64,000 bases of DNA. Source: Tessaracoccus coleopterorum (lineage in GTDB: Bacteria; Actinomycetota; Actinomycetes; Propionibacteriales; Propionibacteriaceae). The notes under the pieces were generated by a model, which ran no database searches, was not told where the DNA came from, and was given only the letters and a program-made list of their open reading frames with translations. Position numbers and translations under genes: made by a program. This document shows positions 1 through 9,756 of the stretch, one piece after another. The number at the start of each line of letters is the position of its first letter. Within the stretch, counting starts at the first letter, position 1. Location: positions 3,100,001 through 3,164,000 of the forward strand of contig NZ_JAANIJ010000001.1 in assembly GCF_011174705.1 (NCBI RefSeq), read 5' to 3'.

Positions 1-554
1 TACTGGGAGGTGTCGCGCTGGCGGCCCGGTATGGCTGTGGCAGATCTGGTCGTTCGTCGCGCCCGGCCTCGTGGCGAAGGAGAAGAAGTACGCCCTCGGG
101 TTCGTGGCCGTCTCGCTCCCGCTGTTCTTCGCCGGTGCCCTGCTGGGCTACACCGTGTGGCCGAAGGGCATCGAGGTGCTCCTGGGATTCACACCCGAGA
201 ACCAGCAGATCACCAACCTCCTCGACATGGCCAACTTCCTCGGTATGGAGGTCAAGGTCATGCTCGTCTTCGGGCTGAGCTTCCTGCTTCCGGTCGTCGT
301 GGTGGGCCTCAACATGGCTGGCGTGGTGCGCGGCTACCAACTGAAGAAGGCGCGCAAGGGCGTCATCTTCGGGCCGTCATCCTGGCCGCGGTCGCCACGC
401 CGACCACCGACCCGTTCTCCATGCTCGCCCTTTTCGTCCCCATCACCGCCATGTTCTTCATCGCAGAGGTGATCTGCCGGGCCGCGGACAAGAGGCGGGC
501 ATCACCGAGGAGGAGGCCACGCAGTTCGTGATCGACATCGAGGATGGTAAGTGA
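1..554 (+). CDS. tatC: Sec-independent protein translocase subunit TatC (5' end outside window)
   Basis: This is the C-terminal part of TatC, the multi-spanning receptor of the twin-arginine export machine in the cytoplasmic membrane. The window opens inside the gene. The family motif PVWLWQIWSFVAPGL comes early, followed by long hydrophobic segments, the TatC-typical TPTTDPFSM and a short acidic tail. The frame is broken three times by one missing base, in CCC near 25, GGG near 371 and GGG near 497; adding one base at each restores an ordinary TatC. The stop overlaps the next start as GTGA. The order tatC, lipid kinase, helY is usual in actinobacteria and supports the call. Confidence 0.9.
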
Positions 555-1463
555 GCCGCGAGCTCGCCAAGCCCCGCCTCGTCAGCGTCATCTGCAACGA
601 GCGCTCGGGCGGTGGCAGGGCGGGGAGGGTGCTGCCGAAGGTGGCGACCCGGCTCCATGAGGGCCTCCCCAATGCCGAACTCCACATCGTGAAGTCCACC
701 TCCTACGAACAGGCCCGCGACCACACCCGCTCCGTCGCGCTCTCCGCCAGGCCCGGCGACATCGTCGCCGTAATGGGCGGCGACGGGATGGCCCACCTCG
801 GCCTCAACGCCTGCGCGGGCACCGATGCGACGCTCGCGGTGATCCCGGCTGGCACCGGAAACGACCTCGCACGCGGCGCAGGCATCCCCGGCAACGTGCA
901 CGACGCCGTCGAGGCTCTGGTGCGGGCAGGACCCGGGTGATGGACCTGTCGCTGCTGCGCAATTCCAGCGGCAGCCGGTATGTCGGTGCCGTCGTTTCCA
1001 GCGGCTACGACGCGCGGGTCAACCGCGCCACCAACGACATCCGGTTGCGGTTCGGCGCGCTCAGCTACGGCTACATCGCCCTGCGGGAACTCGCAGCCTT
1101 CTCCCCGCTGCACTACCGGCTCACCGTCGATGGCGTCGAGCGGGAGGTCGACGCCATGATGGTCGCGATCGCCAACACCGGCGTCTTCGGGGGAGGCATG
1201 CAGATCGCCCCGACGCCGACCCCACCGACGGGTTGCTCGACGTCACCATCATCCACGAGGCGACGCGCGGCCAACTGCTGCGCCTGCTCCCGTCGGTCTA
1301 CAGCGGCAAATTCGTCACCAACCCCGTCGTCGAGCGGTTCCGGGCACGCGTCGTGTCGTTCGAGGGCGACGGCCTGTTCGTGATGGGCGACGGCGAGGAG
1401 ATGGGCGAGGTGCCCGCCACCGTCCAGAGCGTGCCTGGGATCCTCAAACTGATCGTCGGGTAG
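551..1463 (+). CDS. Diacylglycerol kinase-family lipid kinase
   Basis: This is a lipid kinase of the diacylglycerol kinase catalytic-domain family, expected to phosphorylate a membrane lipid with ATP. The nucleotide-binding loop GGDGMAHLGLNA and the following PAGTGNDLARG are both present. The C-terminal half contains the lid-like segment FVMGDGEEMGEVPATVQ. The GTG start at 551 is chosen because it overlaps the tatC stop. Two one-base losses are evident, in GGG near 924 (restoring VRGRTRVMDL) and CCCC near 1208 (restoring APDADPTDGLLDV). The substrate cannot be told from the sequence. Length after repair, about 304 residues, is normal for the family. Confidence 0.85.
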
Positions 1464-1473
1464 TTTTGGAGGC

Positions 1474-4207
1474 GTGCCGCTCGACGACTTCACCTCGCTC
1501 TACCCCTACACCCTCGACGACTACCAGCTGACGGCCTGCCGTGAGCTCGGGCGGGCGCCGGCGTGCTCGTCGCGGCCCCCACAGGTGCGGGGAAGACGGT
1601 CATCGGCGAGTTCGCCGTGCACCTCGCTGTCGAGAGCTCCCGCAAGTGCTTCTACACCACCCCATCAAGGCCCTGTCGAACCAGAAGTACCACGACCTGG
1701 TCGAGCGGTACGGCCCCGACCGTGTCGGGCTCCTGACCGGTGACTCGTCGGTCAACCCCGAGGCGCAGATCGTGGTGATGACCACCGAGGTGCTGCGCAA
1801 CATGATCTACGCGGGCTCCCCGACCCTGAGCAACCTGGGCTACGTCGTGATGGACGAGGTGCACTACCTGGCCGACCGTTTCCGGGCGCGGTGTGGGAGG
1901 AGGTCATCCTCTCGCTCGCGGAGTCGGTGCAGATCGTCGCGCTGTCGGCCACCGTGAGCAACGTCGAGGACTTCGGCGACTGGCTGCGCACCGTGCGGGC
2001 CACACCGCGATCGTCGTGTCGGAGCGCAGGCCGGTGCCGCTGTTCCAGCATGTGCTCGTGGGCCGCAAGCTGGTGGACCTCTTCGAGGGGTCGCCCCGAC
2101 CGCCATGGAGCTGCCGAGCGAGCGGGCCGCAAAGGTGAACCGGGAACTGCTCCAGGTGAGCAGGGGAGAGGCCACCCGGGTCCGCGACGACTCACGGCGA
2201 CCGCGGGGCCGGTCGGGGCGCGGGCGTCCGACCACCACGCGGGGATCGGGCCAGTACGGGGAGGAACCCATCCGCGCTTCGCGGGTGGTAGGCCCACCGG
2301 CCGGGGCGAGATGGCCATTGTGCTGGAGCGCGCCTCCCTGCTGCCCGCCATCTGCTTCATCTTCTCCCGCGTCGGGTGCGACGCGGCCGTGCGGCAGGTC
2401 GCGGACGGCGGCATCACGCTGACCAACCGCGCGGAGGCCCGCCTGCTCGGCGAGATCGCCGACCGGCACACTGCGGGGCTCGCGGCGGCCGACCTCGAGG
2501 CCCTCGAATACGAGCGGTTCCGTGACGCCCTGATGGCGGGCGTGGCCGCCCACCACGCCGGGCAGTTGCCCGCCTACAAGGCGATCGTGGAGGAGGGGTT
2601 CTCGACGGGGCGCTGAAGCTGGTCTTCGCCACCGAGACCCTCGCGCTCGGCATCAACATGCCCGCCCGTACGGTCGTGATCGAGAAGCTCGTCAAATACA
2701 ACGGGGAGTCGCACGTCGACATCACCCCCGGCGAGTACACCCAGCTGACCGGTCGGGCCGGTCGCCGTGGCATCGACGTCGAGGGCCACGCCGTCGTGGT
2801 CTGGCAGTCGGGCATGGACCCCGAGCCGTGGCGGGCCTCGCGTCGCGCCGCACCTACCCGCTGCGCTCGTCGTTCGCGCCCAGCTACAACATGGCGGTCA
2901 ATCTGATGGCGACGATGGGACCGGTCCGCTCCCGTGAACTGTTGGAGCAGTCGTTCGCGCAGTACCAGAGCGACAAGACCGTCGTGCAGGCCTCGCGCGT
3001 GGAGCGCAACCTCGCCGCCGACCTGGCCAGGGCCCGTGAGGCCCTCGACTGCCACCTTGGCGACGCCATGGCCTACGCCCGGCTGCGCGACCGCATCGGC
3101 ACCCTGGAGGCCGAGTCGTCCAGGGCGCGTCGGGCCGGGAAGGGTGAGGCGATCGCACGGTCGATGACGACGCTGCTGGCCGGCGACATCGTGCACATCC
3201 CGCGCCAGGGCTGGAGCGTGGTGCTCAACGTCGGGCAGAAGCAGCGCCGCGACGCCGAGCCCTGGGTGCAGATCATCTCGGCCGACCACACCGTTCTCAA
3301 GTTGCAGCCCCACGACCTGCGCGGCCCGTTGGAGCCCGTGGGCGGGTGCGCGTCCCACGTGACTTCTCGCTGCGCGACCGGCGCTCCAGGAGGGCCCTGC
3401 TCAGCGCGATGTCGGACCGGATCGAGCAGACCGACCCCGACATCCCGGACACCGCGCTCCCCACCGACGACGAGGTGGCCGCCGAGATCCTGGCACTCCG
3501 CGCCGAGCTGAAGGCGCACCCGGTGCACTCCTGCCCCGACCGGGAGACCCATGCGGTCGAGGCTGCGCGCATCATCCGCCTCGAACGTGAGACGGCCGAC
3601 CTGCGCGCCCGCACCACGGGCGGGCCAACTCCCTCGGTGTCCAGTTCGACCGCGTCTGCGCCGTGCTCACCGAACTCGGCTACCTGGTCGACGACGAGCT
3701 CACCGACGCGGGCCGGATGCTGCGCCGCGTCTACAACGAGCTCGACCTCGTGGCCGCCGAATGCGTCCGTAGGGGCGTGTTCGACGGGCTCGATCCCGCC
3801 CAACTCGCCGCGGTGCTGTCGACGCTGGTCTACGAGTCGAGGCCGAGCCGCGACGCCGCCCATCCGCGGATGCCGGACCCCGTCTCCGAGCGTTCCCAGT
3901 CGGAGCTGCGGTCGGTGTGGCGCGAGGTCGGCCAGGTCGAGCGCGCCCACGGGCGCGACAGGGCCGCGAGCCCGACATCGGCTTCGCGGAGGCCGCGTGG
4001 CGGTGGTCGAGCGGCCAGGAACTGGCGAAGGTGATCGGCAACACAGGCCTGCCCGCCGGCGACTTCGTGCGCTGGGTGCGGCAGGTGATCGACCTCGCCG
4101 GCCAGCTCGCCAATGCGGTCGGGCCGGGCGAGATTCGCAGAACGTGCCACGGGGTGGCCGACTCGATGCGCCGAGGTGTGGTGGCCGCCGACATGAGCGA
4201 GGACTGA
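1474..4207 (+). CDS. helY: DEAD/DEAH-box RNA helicase HelY (Ski2/Mtr4-like)
   Basis: This is a large ATP-dependent helicase of the Ski2/Mtr4 group, called HelY in actinobacteria, thought to unwind RNA. The N-terminal [21 protein letters not shown] leads into the Walker A APTGAGKT, then the DEVH box in [10 protein letters not shown], motif [11 protein letters not shown] and motif [14 protein letters not shown]. The actinobacterial signature [15 protein letters not shown] follows. About 911 residues after repair matches the family. A GGAGG lies 6 nt before the GTG start. At least eleven single-base losses break the frame (near 1549, 1660, 1887, 1998, 2095, 2282, 2603, 2817, 3342, 3624 and 3957), all in G or C runs, so as written it encodes only fragments. 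Confidence 0.9.
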
Positions 4208-4224
4208 GCGGTAGCCTGACGCCC

Positions 4225-4986
4225 ATGTCAGTTGCCCTGCGCGTCATCCCCTGCCTCGACGTCCACGACGGCCGCGTCGTCAAGGGCGTCAACTTCACGA
4301 ACCTGCGCGACGCAGGCGACCCGGTCGAGCTCGCCGCGAAGTACTCCGCCGACGGTGCCGACGAGCTCACCTTTCTCGACATCTCCGCCTCCTCGGATGG
4401 TCGCGCCACCACCCGCGACATGGTCTCCCGGTGCGCCGAGACGGTGTTCATCCCGTTGACGGTCGGCGGCGGGGTCCGCTCCGTCGAGGATGTCGACCTC
4501 CTGCTGCGTTCCGGGGCGGACAAGGTGGGCATCAACACCGGCGCCCTCGCCAACCCGGGGTGATCGACGAGATCACCGCCCGGTTCGGCAACCAGGTGCT
4601 CGTCCTGTCGCTCGACGCGCGCCGCGAGGAGGGCACGGCGTCGGGTTTCGGTGTGACGACCCACGGCGGCCGCCGCTCCGCAGGCATCGATGCCATCGCG
4701 TGGGCCAGGGAGGCCTGCGCAAGGGGGTGGGGAGATCCTGCTGAACTCGATGGATGCCGACGGCACCACCGACGGGTTCGACCTGGAGATGACCGCTGCC
4801 GTCCGCGCCGTGGTTGATGTGCCCCTGATCGCCTCCGGCGGGGCGGGCACCGTGCAGCACTTCGTGGAGGCCGCCCGGGTCGGCGTCGACGCCCTCCTCG
4901 CGGCGAGCGTCTTCCACTACGGAACCCTCACCATCGCCGAGGTCAAGGCGGGTCTCAGGGATGCCGGTTTCGAGGTCAGGCTCTGA
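4225..4986 (+). CDS. hisF: Imidazole glycerol phosphate synthase, cyclase subunit
   Basis: HisF is the cyclase half of imidazole glycerol phosphate synthase in histidine biosynthesis; it uses ammonia from HisH to make IGP and AICAR. The TIM-barrel start [18 protein letters not shown] carries the first catalytic aspartate and [10 protein letters not shown] the second. The phosphate-binding turns VGGGVRS and IASGGAGTV are present. Three bases are missing: one in the G run near 4557 and two in the paired G runs at 4722-4732, which together restore [19 protein letters not shown]. No other his gene lies in the window, so this copy stands apart from any his operon visible here. Confidence 0.93.
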
Positions 4987-5019
4987 CTGCTTTTCAGCCA
5001 ATGGAATAGGAGAAAAACA

Positions 5020-5417
5020 ATGGATTGTCTTTTCTGTGCCATCGCGGCCGGTGATATCCCGTCGCACAGGGTTTATGAGGACGATGTTGCGTACGCATTT
5101 CTGGACATCTCCCCGTGGCAGGTGGGACACACCCTCGTGATCCCGAGGCGGCATTCGGTCGACGTTCTCGAGGACGACGCGGTGCTCGCGGAGATCGCAC
5201 CGTCGGTGGCGCGGGTGGGCGCCTGCTGCGTGAGCGGTTGGGCGCCGACGCCTGCAACGTGATGTCCAACGCCGGGGCGGTCGCGGGTCAGGAGGTGTTC
5301 CACAGCCATGTCCACGTGCTGCCCAGGTATGCCTCCGCGCCGGGGATGGCGAACCTCAAGGTGGTGGTCGAGGAACCGGTCGAGGTCACCGCCCAGAGGG
5401 TCAACGGGGCACGATAG
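5020..5417 (+). CDS. HIT-family nucleotide-binding hydrolase
   Basis: This small histidine-triad protein is expected to hydrolyse AMP conjugates such as adenosine phosphoramidate. The N-terminal CLFC pair typical of HinT-like proteins is at residues 3-6 and the triad HSHVHVLPRY is near the C terminus. One base is missing near 5217 (GGG for GGGG), which restores RVGRLLRERLGADACN. A purine-rich GGAGAAAAAC precedes the ATG. About 133 residues is normal for the family. The sequence does not decide the physiological substrate. Confidence 0.88.
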
Positions 5418-5532
5418 CGCACGGCCTTCGGAGCCTTAACGGGGCCCCCCAATTAAGGGTTTCCTCATTTCGGGGTATGTTGTTTCCCATCAAGGCGTGG
5501 ACGCGCCTGAAACAACCAAGAAAGGGACCTCA
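5418..5532 (+). promoter_or_regulatory. Intergenic region with inverted repeat CCTTAA-N13-TTAAGG
   Basis: The 115-base gap before the small membrane protein gene is noticeably richer in A and T than its surroundings. It holds the inverted repeat CCTTAA (5434-5439) and TTAAGG (5453-5458). This is probably the promoter region of the next gene, and the repeat may be an operator. No regulator can be assigned. Confidence 0.35.
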
Positions 5533-6023
5533 ATGAAGGCCACCAAGATCGTCGGCATCTTGTCGATCGTTGCCGGGATTGTCATGATCGTCGCCGGCGC
5601 ACTCACGTGGGCACCGTGACCTCGCAGCTGCAGGCCGAGAAGATCACCGTCCCTGGTGACTCGCAGCTTCTGGGCGGCGCCTTCGCGGGCAAGCCGGTCG
5701 GCGGCCCCCTGACCGCGTACGCCCAGGCTGACGCCATCAACATGCACGCCATGAAGGCTTCGGAGGGCAAGACCTACGCCGAGCTCGGCGCGCTCGCCAC
5801 CGCGGCCAAGGAGGCAGGCGACACCGAGGCCGCCGATGCCTACCAGAACCAGCGCAACACCGTCATGAACGGCTCCTTCCTGCGCGCCTCGCTGTTCAGC
5901 TCCGTCATCGCCTACGGCGTCGCCGCCCTGGTTATGGGCCTCGGGCTGATCATCGGCCTCATGGGTTGGGCGCTGACCACGATCCGTCCGCAGGTCGTCG
6001 CGGTGGAGCAGACCACCGTCTGA
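5533..6023 (+). CDS. Small actinobacterial membrane protein (the type often mislabelled LigA)
   Basis: The protein has two hydrophobic segments, one at the N terminus (IVGILSIVAGIVMIVAGALTW) and one near the C terminus (IAYGVAALVMGLGLIIGLMG), enclosing an exported or cytoplasmic middle region of about 90 residues. This layout matches a conserved actinobacterial family that databases often call aromatic ring-opening dioxygenase LigA; that label has no support in the sequence and no catalytic motif is seen. One base is missing near 5607 (TGGG for TGGGG), without which the frame stops early. An AAGAAAGGGA ribosome site precedes the ATG. A strong terminator follows. Function is unknown. Confidence 0.65.
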
Positions 6024-6043
6024 TCGCAGCATCACAACGGCTG

Positions 6044-6074
6044 AAGGGCCGGGACCCGATGGGTCCCGGCCCTT
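6044..6074 (+). terminator. Intrinsic terminator after the small membrane protein gene
   Basis: GGCCGGGACCC and GGGTCCCGGCC form a perfect 11-bp stem with a three-base GAT loop, followed by a moderately T-rich stretch. It separates the upstream gene from the ilv promoter. Confidence 0.75.
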
Positions 6075-6108
6075 CCGTCTTATATTCCGGACTCCGCACG
6101 GTGAACCC

Positions 6109-6137
6109 TTGACAGCGGTGGGGACAGCCGCGAAGGT
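6109..6137 (+). promoter_or_regulatory. Probable ilvB promoter, -35 TTGACA and -10 GAAGGT
   Basis: A perfect TTGACA at 6109-6114 is followed after 17 bases by GAAGGT at 6132-6137, which keeps the A2 and T6 positions of the actinobacterial -10 box. Transcription would then begin at about 6143-6145, on or next to the ATG of the leader peptide, so that message would be leaderless. The start site is inferred, not measured. Confidence 0.55.
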
Positions 6138-6143
6138 GTACCC

Positions 6144-6176
6144 ATGCCCATCAGCCGGCCCGTACTTATCCCATAG
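6144..6176 (+). CDS. ilvB leader peptide ([10 protein letters not shown])
   Basis: This ten-codon frame encodes [10 protein letters not shown] and ends with TAG. Four of the ten residues are Ile, Val, Leu and Ile, with V-L-I in a row just before the final Pro and stop. That is the composition expected of an attenuation leader that senses branched-chain aminoacyl-tRNAs. It lies directly downstream of a promoter whose predicted start coincides with its ATG. Its stop codon overlaps the first arm of the hairpin that follows. Leader peptides before ilvB are known from corynebacteria and mycobacteria, but this one is read only from sequence. Confidence 0.6.
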   Translation: MPISRPVLIP

Positions 6177-6251
6177 CGCTTCGCTGCATCAAGCTCCGAA
6201 GCGCTCCCTCGTGTGCCCAAGTCGGGCGACGGGGTTTTTTCTTGGGTACAC
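6175..6251 (+). terminator. ilvB attenuator-like hairpin array with terminator
   Basis: Three structures follow each other. AGCGCTTCG (6175-6183) pairs perfectly with CGAAGCGCT (6197-6205). CCCTCG (6206-6211) can then pair with CGACGGG around a bulged C and is followed by TTTTTT (6235-6240), an intrinsic terminator. A competing helix joins GTGTGCCCAAG (6211-6221) to CTTGGGTACAC (6241-6251), 11 pairs with one G-U. In addition GTGTACCC at the message start (6136-6143) is complementary to GGGTACAC (6244-6251). Attenuation by leader-peptide translation is inferred; the exact antiterminator is not settled. Confidence 0.55.
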
Positions 6252-6281
6252 GTCAACCGGCACAACGCGAAGGGAGAGGCT

Positions 6282-8020
6282 GTGGCAGACACCGATGGTC
6301 AGGTCATGACGGGGCGCAGGCGCTCGTCGAGTCCCTCGAACGAATGGGCGTCGATGTAGCCTTCGGGATCCCCGGCGGCGCGATCCTGCCCGCGTACGAC
6401 CCGCTCTACGATTCGAAGATCCGCCACATCCTGGTGCGTCACGAGCAGGGCGCGGGGCATGCCGCGGAGGGATACGCCATGAGTTCCGGACGGGTCGGCG
6501 TCTGCATCGCCACCTCCGGCCCCGGCGCCACGAACCTCGTCACCCCCATTGCGAACGCCTACATGGACTCCACCCCTTGGTGGCGATCACGGGACAGGTC
6601 AACAGCACGTCGATCGGCACCGATGCGTTCCAGGAGGCAGACATCCGCGGCATCACGATGCCGATCACGAAGCACTCCTTCCTGATCAAGGAGGTCTCCG
6701 GCATCCCCTTGGCGGTCAAGGAGGCCTTCCACATCGCGTCGACCGGCCGCCCCGGCCCGGTGCTCGTCGACATCGCCAAGGACGCCCTCGTCGCGAAGGC
6801 GCCCTTCGTCTGGCCCGAGGAACTCGACCTGCCGGGCTACCGTCCGACGGTCCGTCCGCACGCGAAGCAGATCCGGGCAGCGGCGAAGATGATCTCCGAG
6901 TCGAAGCGGCCTGTCCTCTACGTCGGCGGTGGGTCTCCCTCGCCCGCGCGCAGGACGAGCTCGCCACCTTCGTCGAGAAGACCAGGATCCCCGTCGTGAC
7001 CACCCTGATGGCGCGCGGCGCGTTCCCCGACAGCCACGAGTTGAACATGGGCATGCCCGGCATGCACGGCACCGTCGCGGCGGTGGGTGCACTCCAGAAG
7101 TCCGACCTGCTGATCGCGCTCGGCACCCGCTTCGACGACCGCGTCACGGGCAAGCTCGACAGCTTCGCCCCGGAGCGCTCGTCATCCATGCCGACATCGA
7201 TCCCGCCGAGATCGGCAAGAACAAGGCGGTCGACATCCCGATCGTCGGGGACGTCAAGCTGACGCTCGAGGCGCTCAATGAGGCCATCGACGCCTACGAC
7301 CGACCCGAGGCCGACGCGTGGCGTAGGCAGTTGGGCGGAATGAAGGCCCGCTACCAGCCGCGCTGGGAGGAGGCGCCCGACGGGCAGCTCTCCCCGCAGG
7401 AGGTCATCCAACGGATCGGGCAGCTCAGCCCGCCCGATACCATCTATGCCGCCGGCGTCGGCCAGCACCAGATGTGGGCGGCGCACTTCCTGCCCCACGA
7501 GCAGGTCGGCAAGTGGATCAACTCCGGCGGCGCGGGAACCATGGGCTTCTGTGTGCCGGCAGCGATGGGGGCCAAGGTCGCCAACCCTGACACCACGGTG
7601 TGGGGCATCGACGGCGACGGCTGCTTCCAGATGACCAACCAGGAACTGGTCACCTGCGCGATCAACAACATCCCCATCAAGATTGCCGTCATCAACAACA
7701 ACGCACTCGGCATGGTGCGCCAGTGGCAGTCGCTCTTCTACGAGGGACGCTATTCCAACACCGATCTCAAGACCGAGTCGGTGCCGAACTTCCCGCTGCT
7801 CGCGGAGGCGATGGGCTGTGTCGGCCTCCGTGCCACCAACGAGCAGGAGATGGACGACGTCATCCGGCAGGCGTTGGAGATCAACGACCGCCCGCTCGTG
7901 GTCGAGTTCGTCGTCCACAAGGACGCGATGGTGTGGCCGATGGTGCCCGCGGGCACCAGTAACGATGAGATCCGTGTCGCGAAGGACATGGCGCCCCAGT
8001 GGGAAGAGGAAGTGCTGTGA
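6282..8020 (+). CDS. ilvB: Acetolactate synthase, large (catalytic) subunit
   Basis: IlvB is the thiamine-diphosphate subunit of acetohydroxyacid synthase and makes acetolactate or acetohydroxybutyrate, the first common step of valine, leucine and isoleucine synthesis. Seen are the N-terminal PYR-domain glutamate in [12 protein letters not shown], the FAD-domain [12 protein letters not shown] and the cofactor motif GDGCFQ ending in [12 protein letters not shown]. The GTG start ([16 protein letters not shown]) follows GGGAGAGG. Four single-base losses are evident near 6311, 6574, 6930 and 7171. About 580 residues after repair is normal. The stop overlaps the ilvN start as GTGA, which implies coupled translation. 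Confidence 0.95.
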
Positions 8021-8520
8021 ACAACCACACCCTGTCCATCCTTGTCTCCAACCGACCGGGTGTCCTGACCCGGATCGCGGCGCTCTTCTCCAGGCGCGGG
8101 TTCAACATCCAGTCGCTCGCCGTCGGCCCGACCGAGCGGGAGGAGATCTCCCGCATGACGGTGGTGGCACAGGTGGCCGACGACGCCGCGCTCGAGCAGA
8201 TCGTCAAGCAGCTCAACAAGCTGGTCGAGGTCCGCAAGGTCCTGGAGCTCGGGGCGAACTCCGTGCGCCGCGAGATGGTGCTGGTCAAGGTGCGGGCCGA
8301 CGTCCACACCCGCAGCCAGGTCATCGACGTCGTGTCGCTCTTCCGCGGCAAGGCCGTCGATGTCTCGTCCGAGACCATCACCGTCGAGGCGACGGGCAGC
8401 GACGAGAAGCTCGCCGCACTGTTGGAGATGTTGGCGCCGCACGGCATCATCGAACTCGTCCAGTCCGGGCAGGTTGCGCTCGGACGCGGCACCCGGATCC
8501 TCACCGAAAAAGCAAAGTAG
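8017..8520 (+). CDS. ilvN: Acetolactate synthase, small (regulatory) subunit
   Basis: IlvN binds IlvB, raises its activity and confers valine feedback inhibition. It has the N-terminal ACT domain ([20 protein letters not shown], residues 4-23, and [15 protein letters not shown]) and a C-terminal ACT-like half. The frame is intact at 167 residues, the usual length. The GTG start at 8017 overlaps the ilvB stop by four bases. A GGGG run in this gene (LELGANS) is intact, showing that the base losses elsewhere are not universal. Confidence 0.95.
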   Translation: MNNHTLSILVSNRPGVLTRIAALFSRRGFNIQSLAVGPTEREEISRMTVVAQVADDAALEQIVKQLNKLVEVRKVLELGANSVRREMVLVKVRADVHTRSQVIDVVSLFRGKAVDVSSETITVEATGSDEKLAALLEMLAPHGIIELVQSGQVALGRGTRILTEKAK

Positions 8521-8546
8521 AAACCCCAACAAGGAGAAATCGTCCC

Positions 8547-9571
<1,025 letters not shown>

Positions 9572-9588
9572 TCGCCGCACCCGCACAG

Positions 9589-9619
9589 AGGGCCGGTACC
9601 CACCAGGGTGCCGGCCCTT
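9589..9619 (+). terminator. Intrinsic terminator of ilvBNC
   Basis: AGGGCCGGTACCC and GGGTGCCGGCCCT form a stem of about 13 pairs with one A-G mismatch region and an ACCA loop, followed by TCGTC. It lies 18 bases after the ilvC stop. Confidence 0.75.
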
Positions 9620-9637
9620 CGTCATCTCCGAAACAAA

Positions 9638-9669
9638 GGCAAACCAAAGTTTGGATTGTTTGGTTTGCC
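9638..9669 (+). promoter_or_regulatory. Inverted-repeat operator candidate before the hexitol PTS gene
   Basis: GGCAAACCAAA (9638-9648) and TTTGGTTTGCC (9659-9669) form a perfect 11-bp inverted repeat with a 10-base spacer. It lies immediately upstream of the likely -35 box. The core AACCAAA/TTTGGTT recurs in the ptsI-fruR and fruR-fruK gaps, which suggests that the DeoR-type regulator of this locus binds here. Confidence 0.6.
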
Positions 9670-9698
9670 TTGACTTGTCCTGTTCTTGGGGTGAAGAT
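9670..9698 (+). promoter_or_regulatory. Probable promoter of the hexitol PTS operon
   Basis: TTGACT (9670-9675), a 17-base spacer and GAAGAT (9693-9698) make a plausible SigA promoter, built like the ilvB one. It touches the preceding inverted repeat, so a bound regulator would be expected to block or steer polymerase. Confidence 0.45.
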
Positions 9699-9756
9699 GG
9701 TGTCAGTTCCCCCGCAGGGGAGCGGCACCGTCAGTCACAGACCATGGAGGGCGACA

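Noticed and set aside
3297-4850. A 517-codon open frame on the minus strand opposite helY and hisF
   Set aside because: It covers recognisable plus-strand helY and hisF, has an Arg/Pro/Ser-rich composition and no domain. Long antisense frames are expected at this GC content.
6716-7918. A 400-codon minus-strand frame opposite ilvB
   Set aside because: It is the mirror of conserved acetolactate synthase codons and has no coherent protein features.
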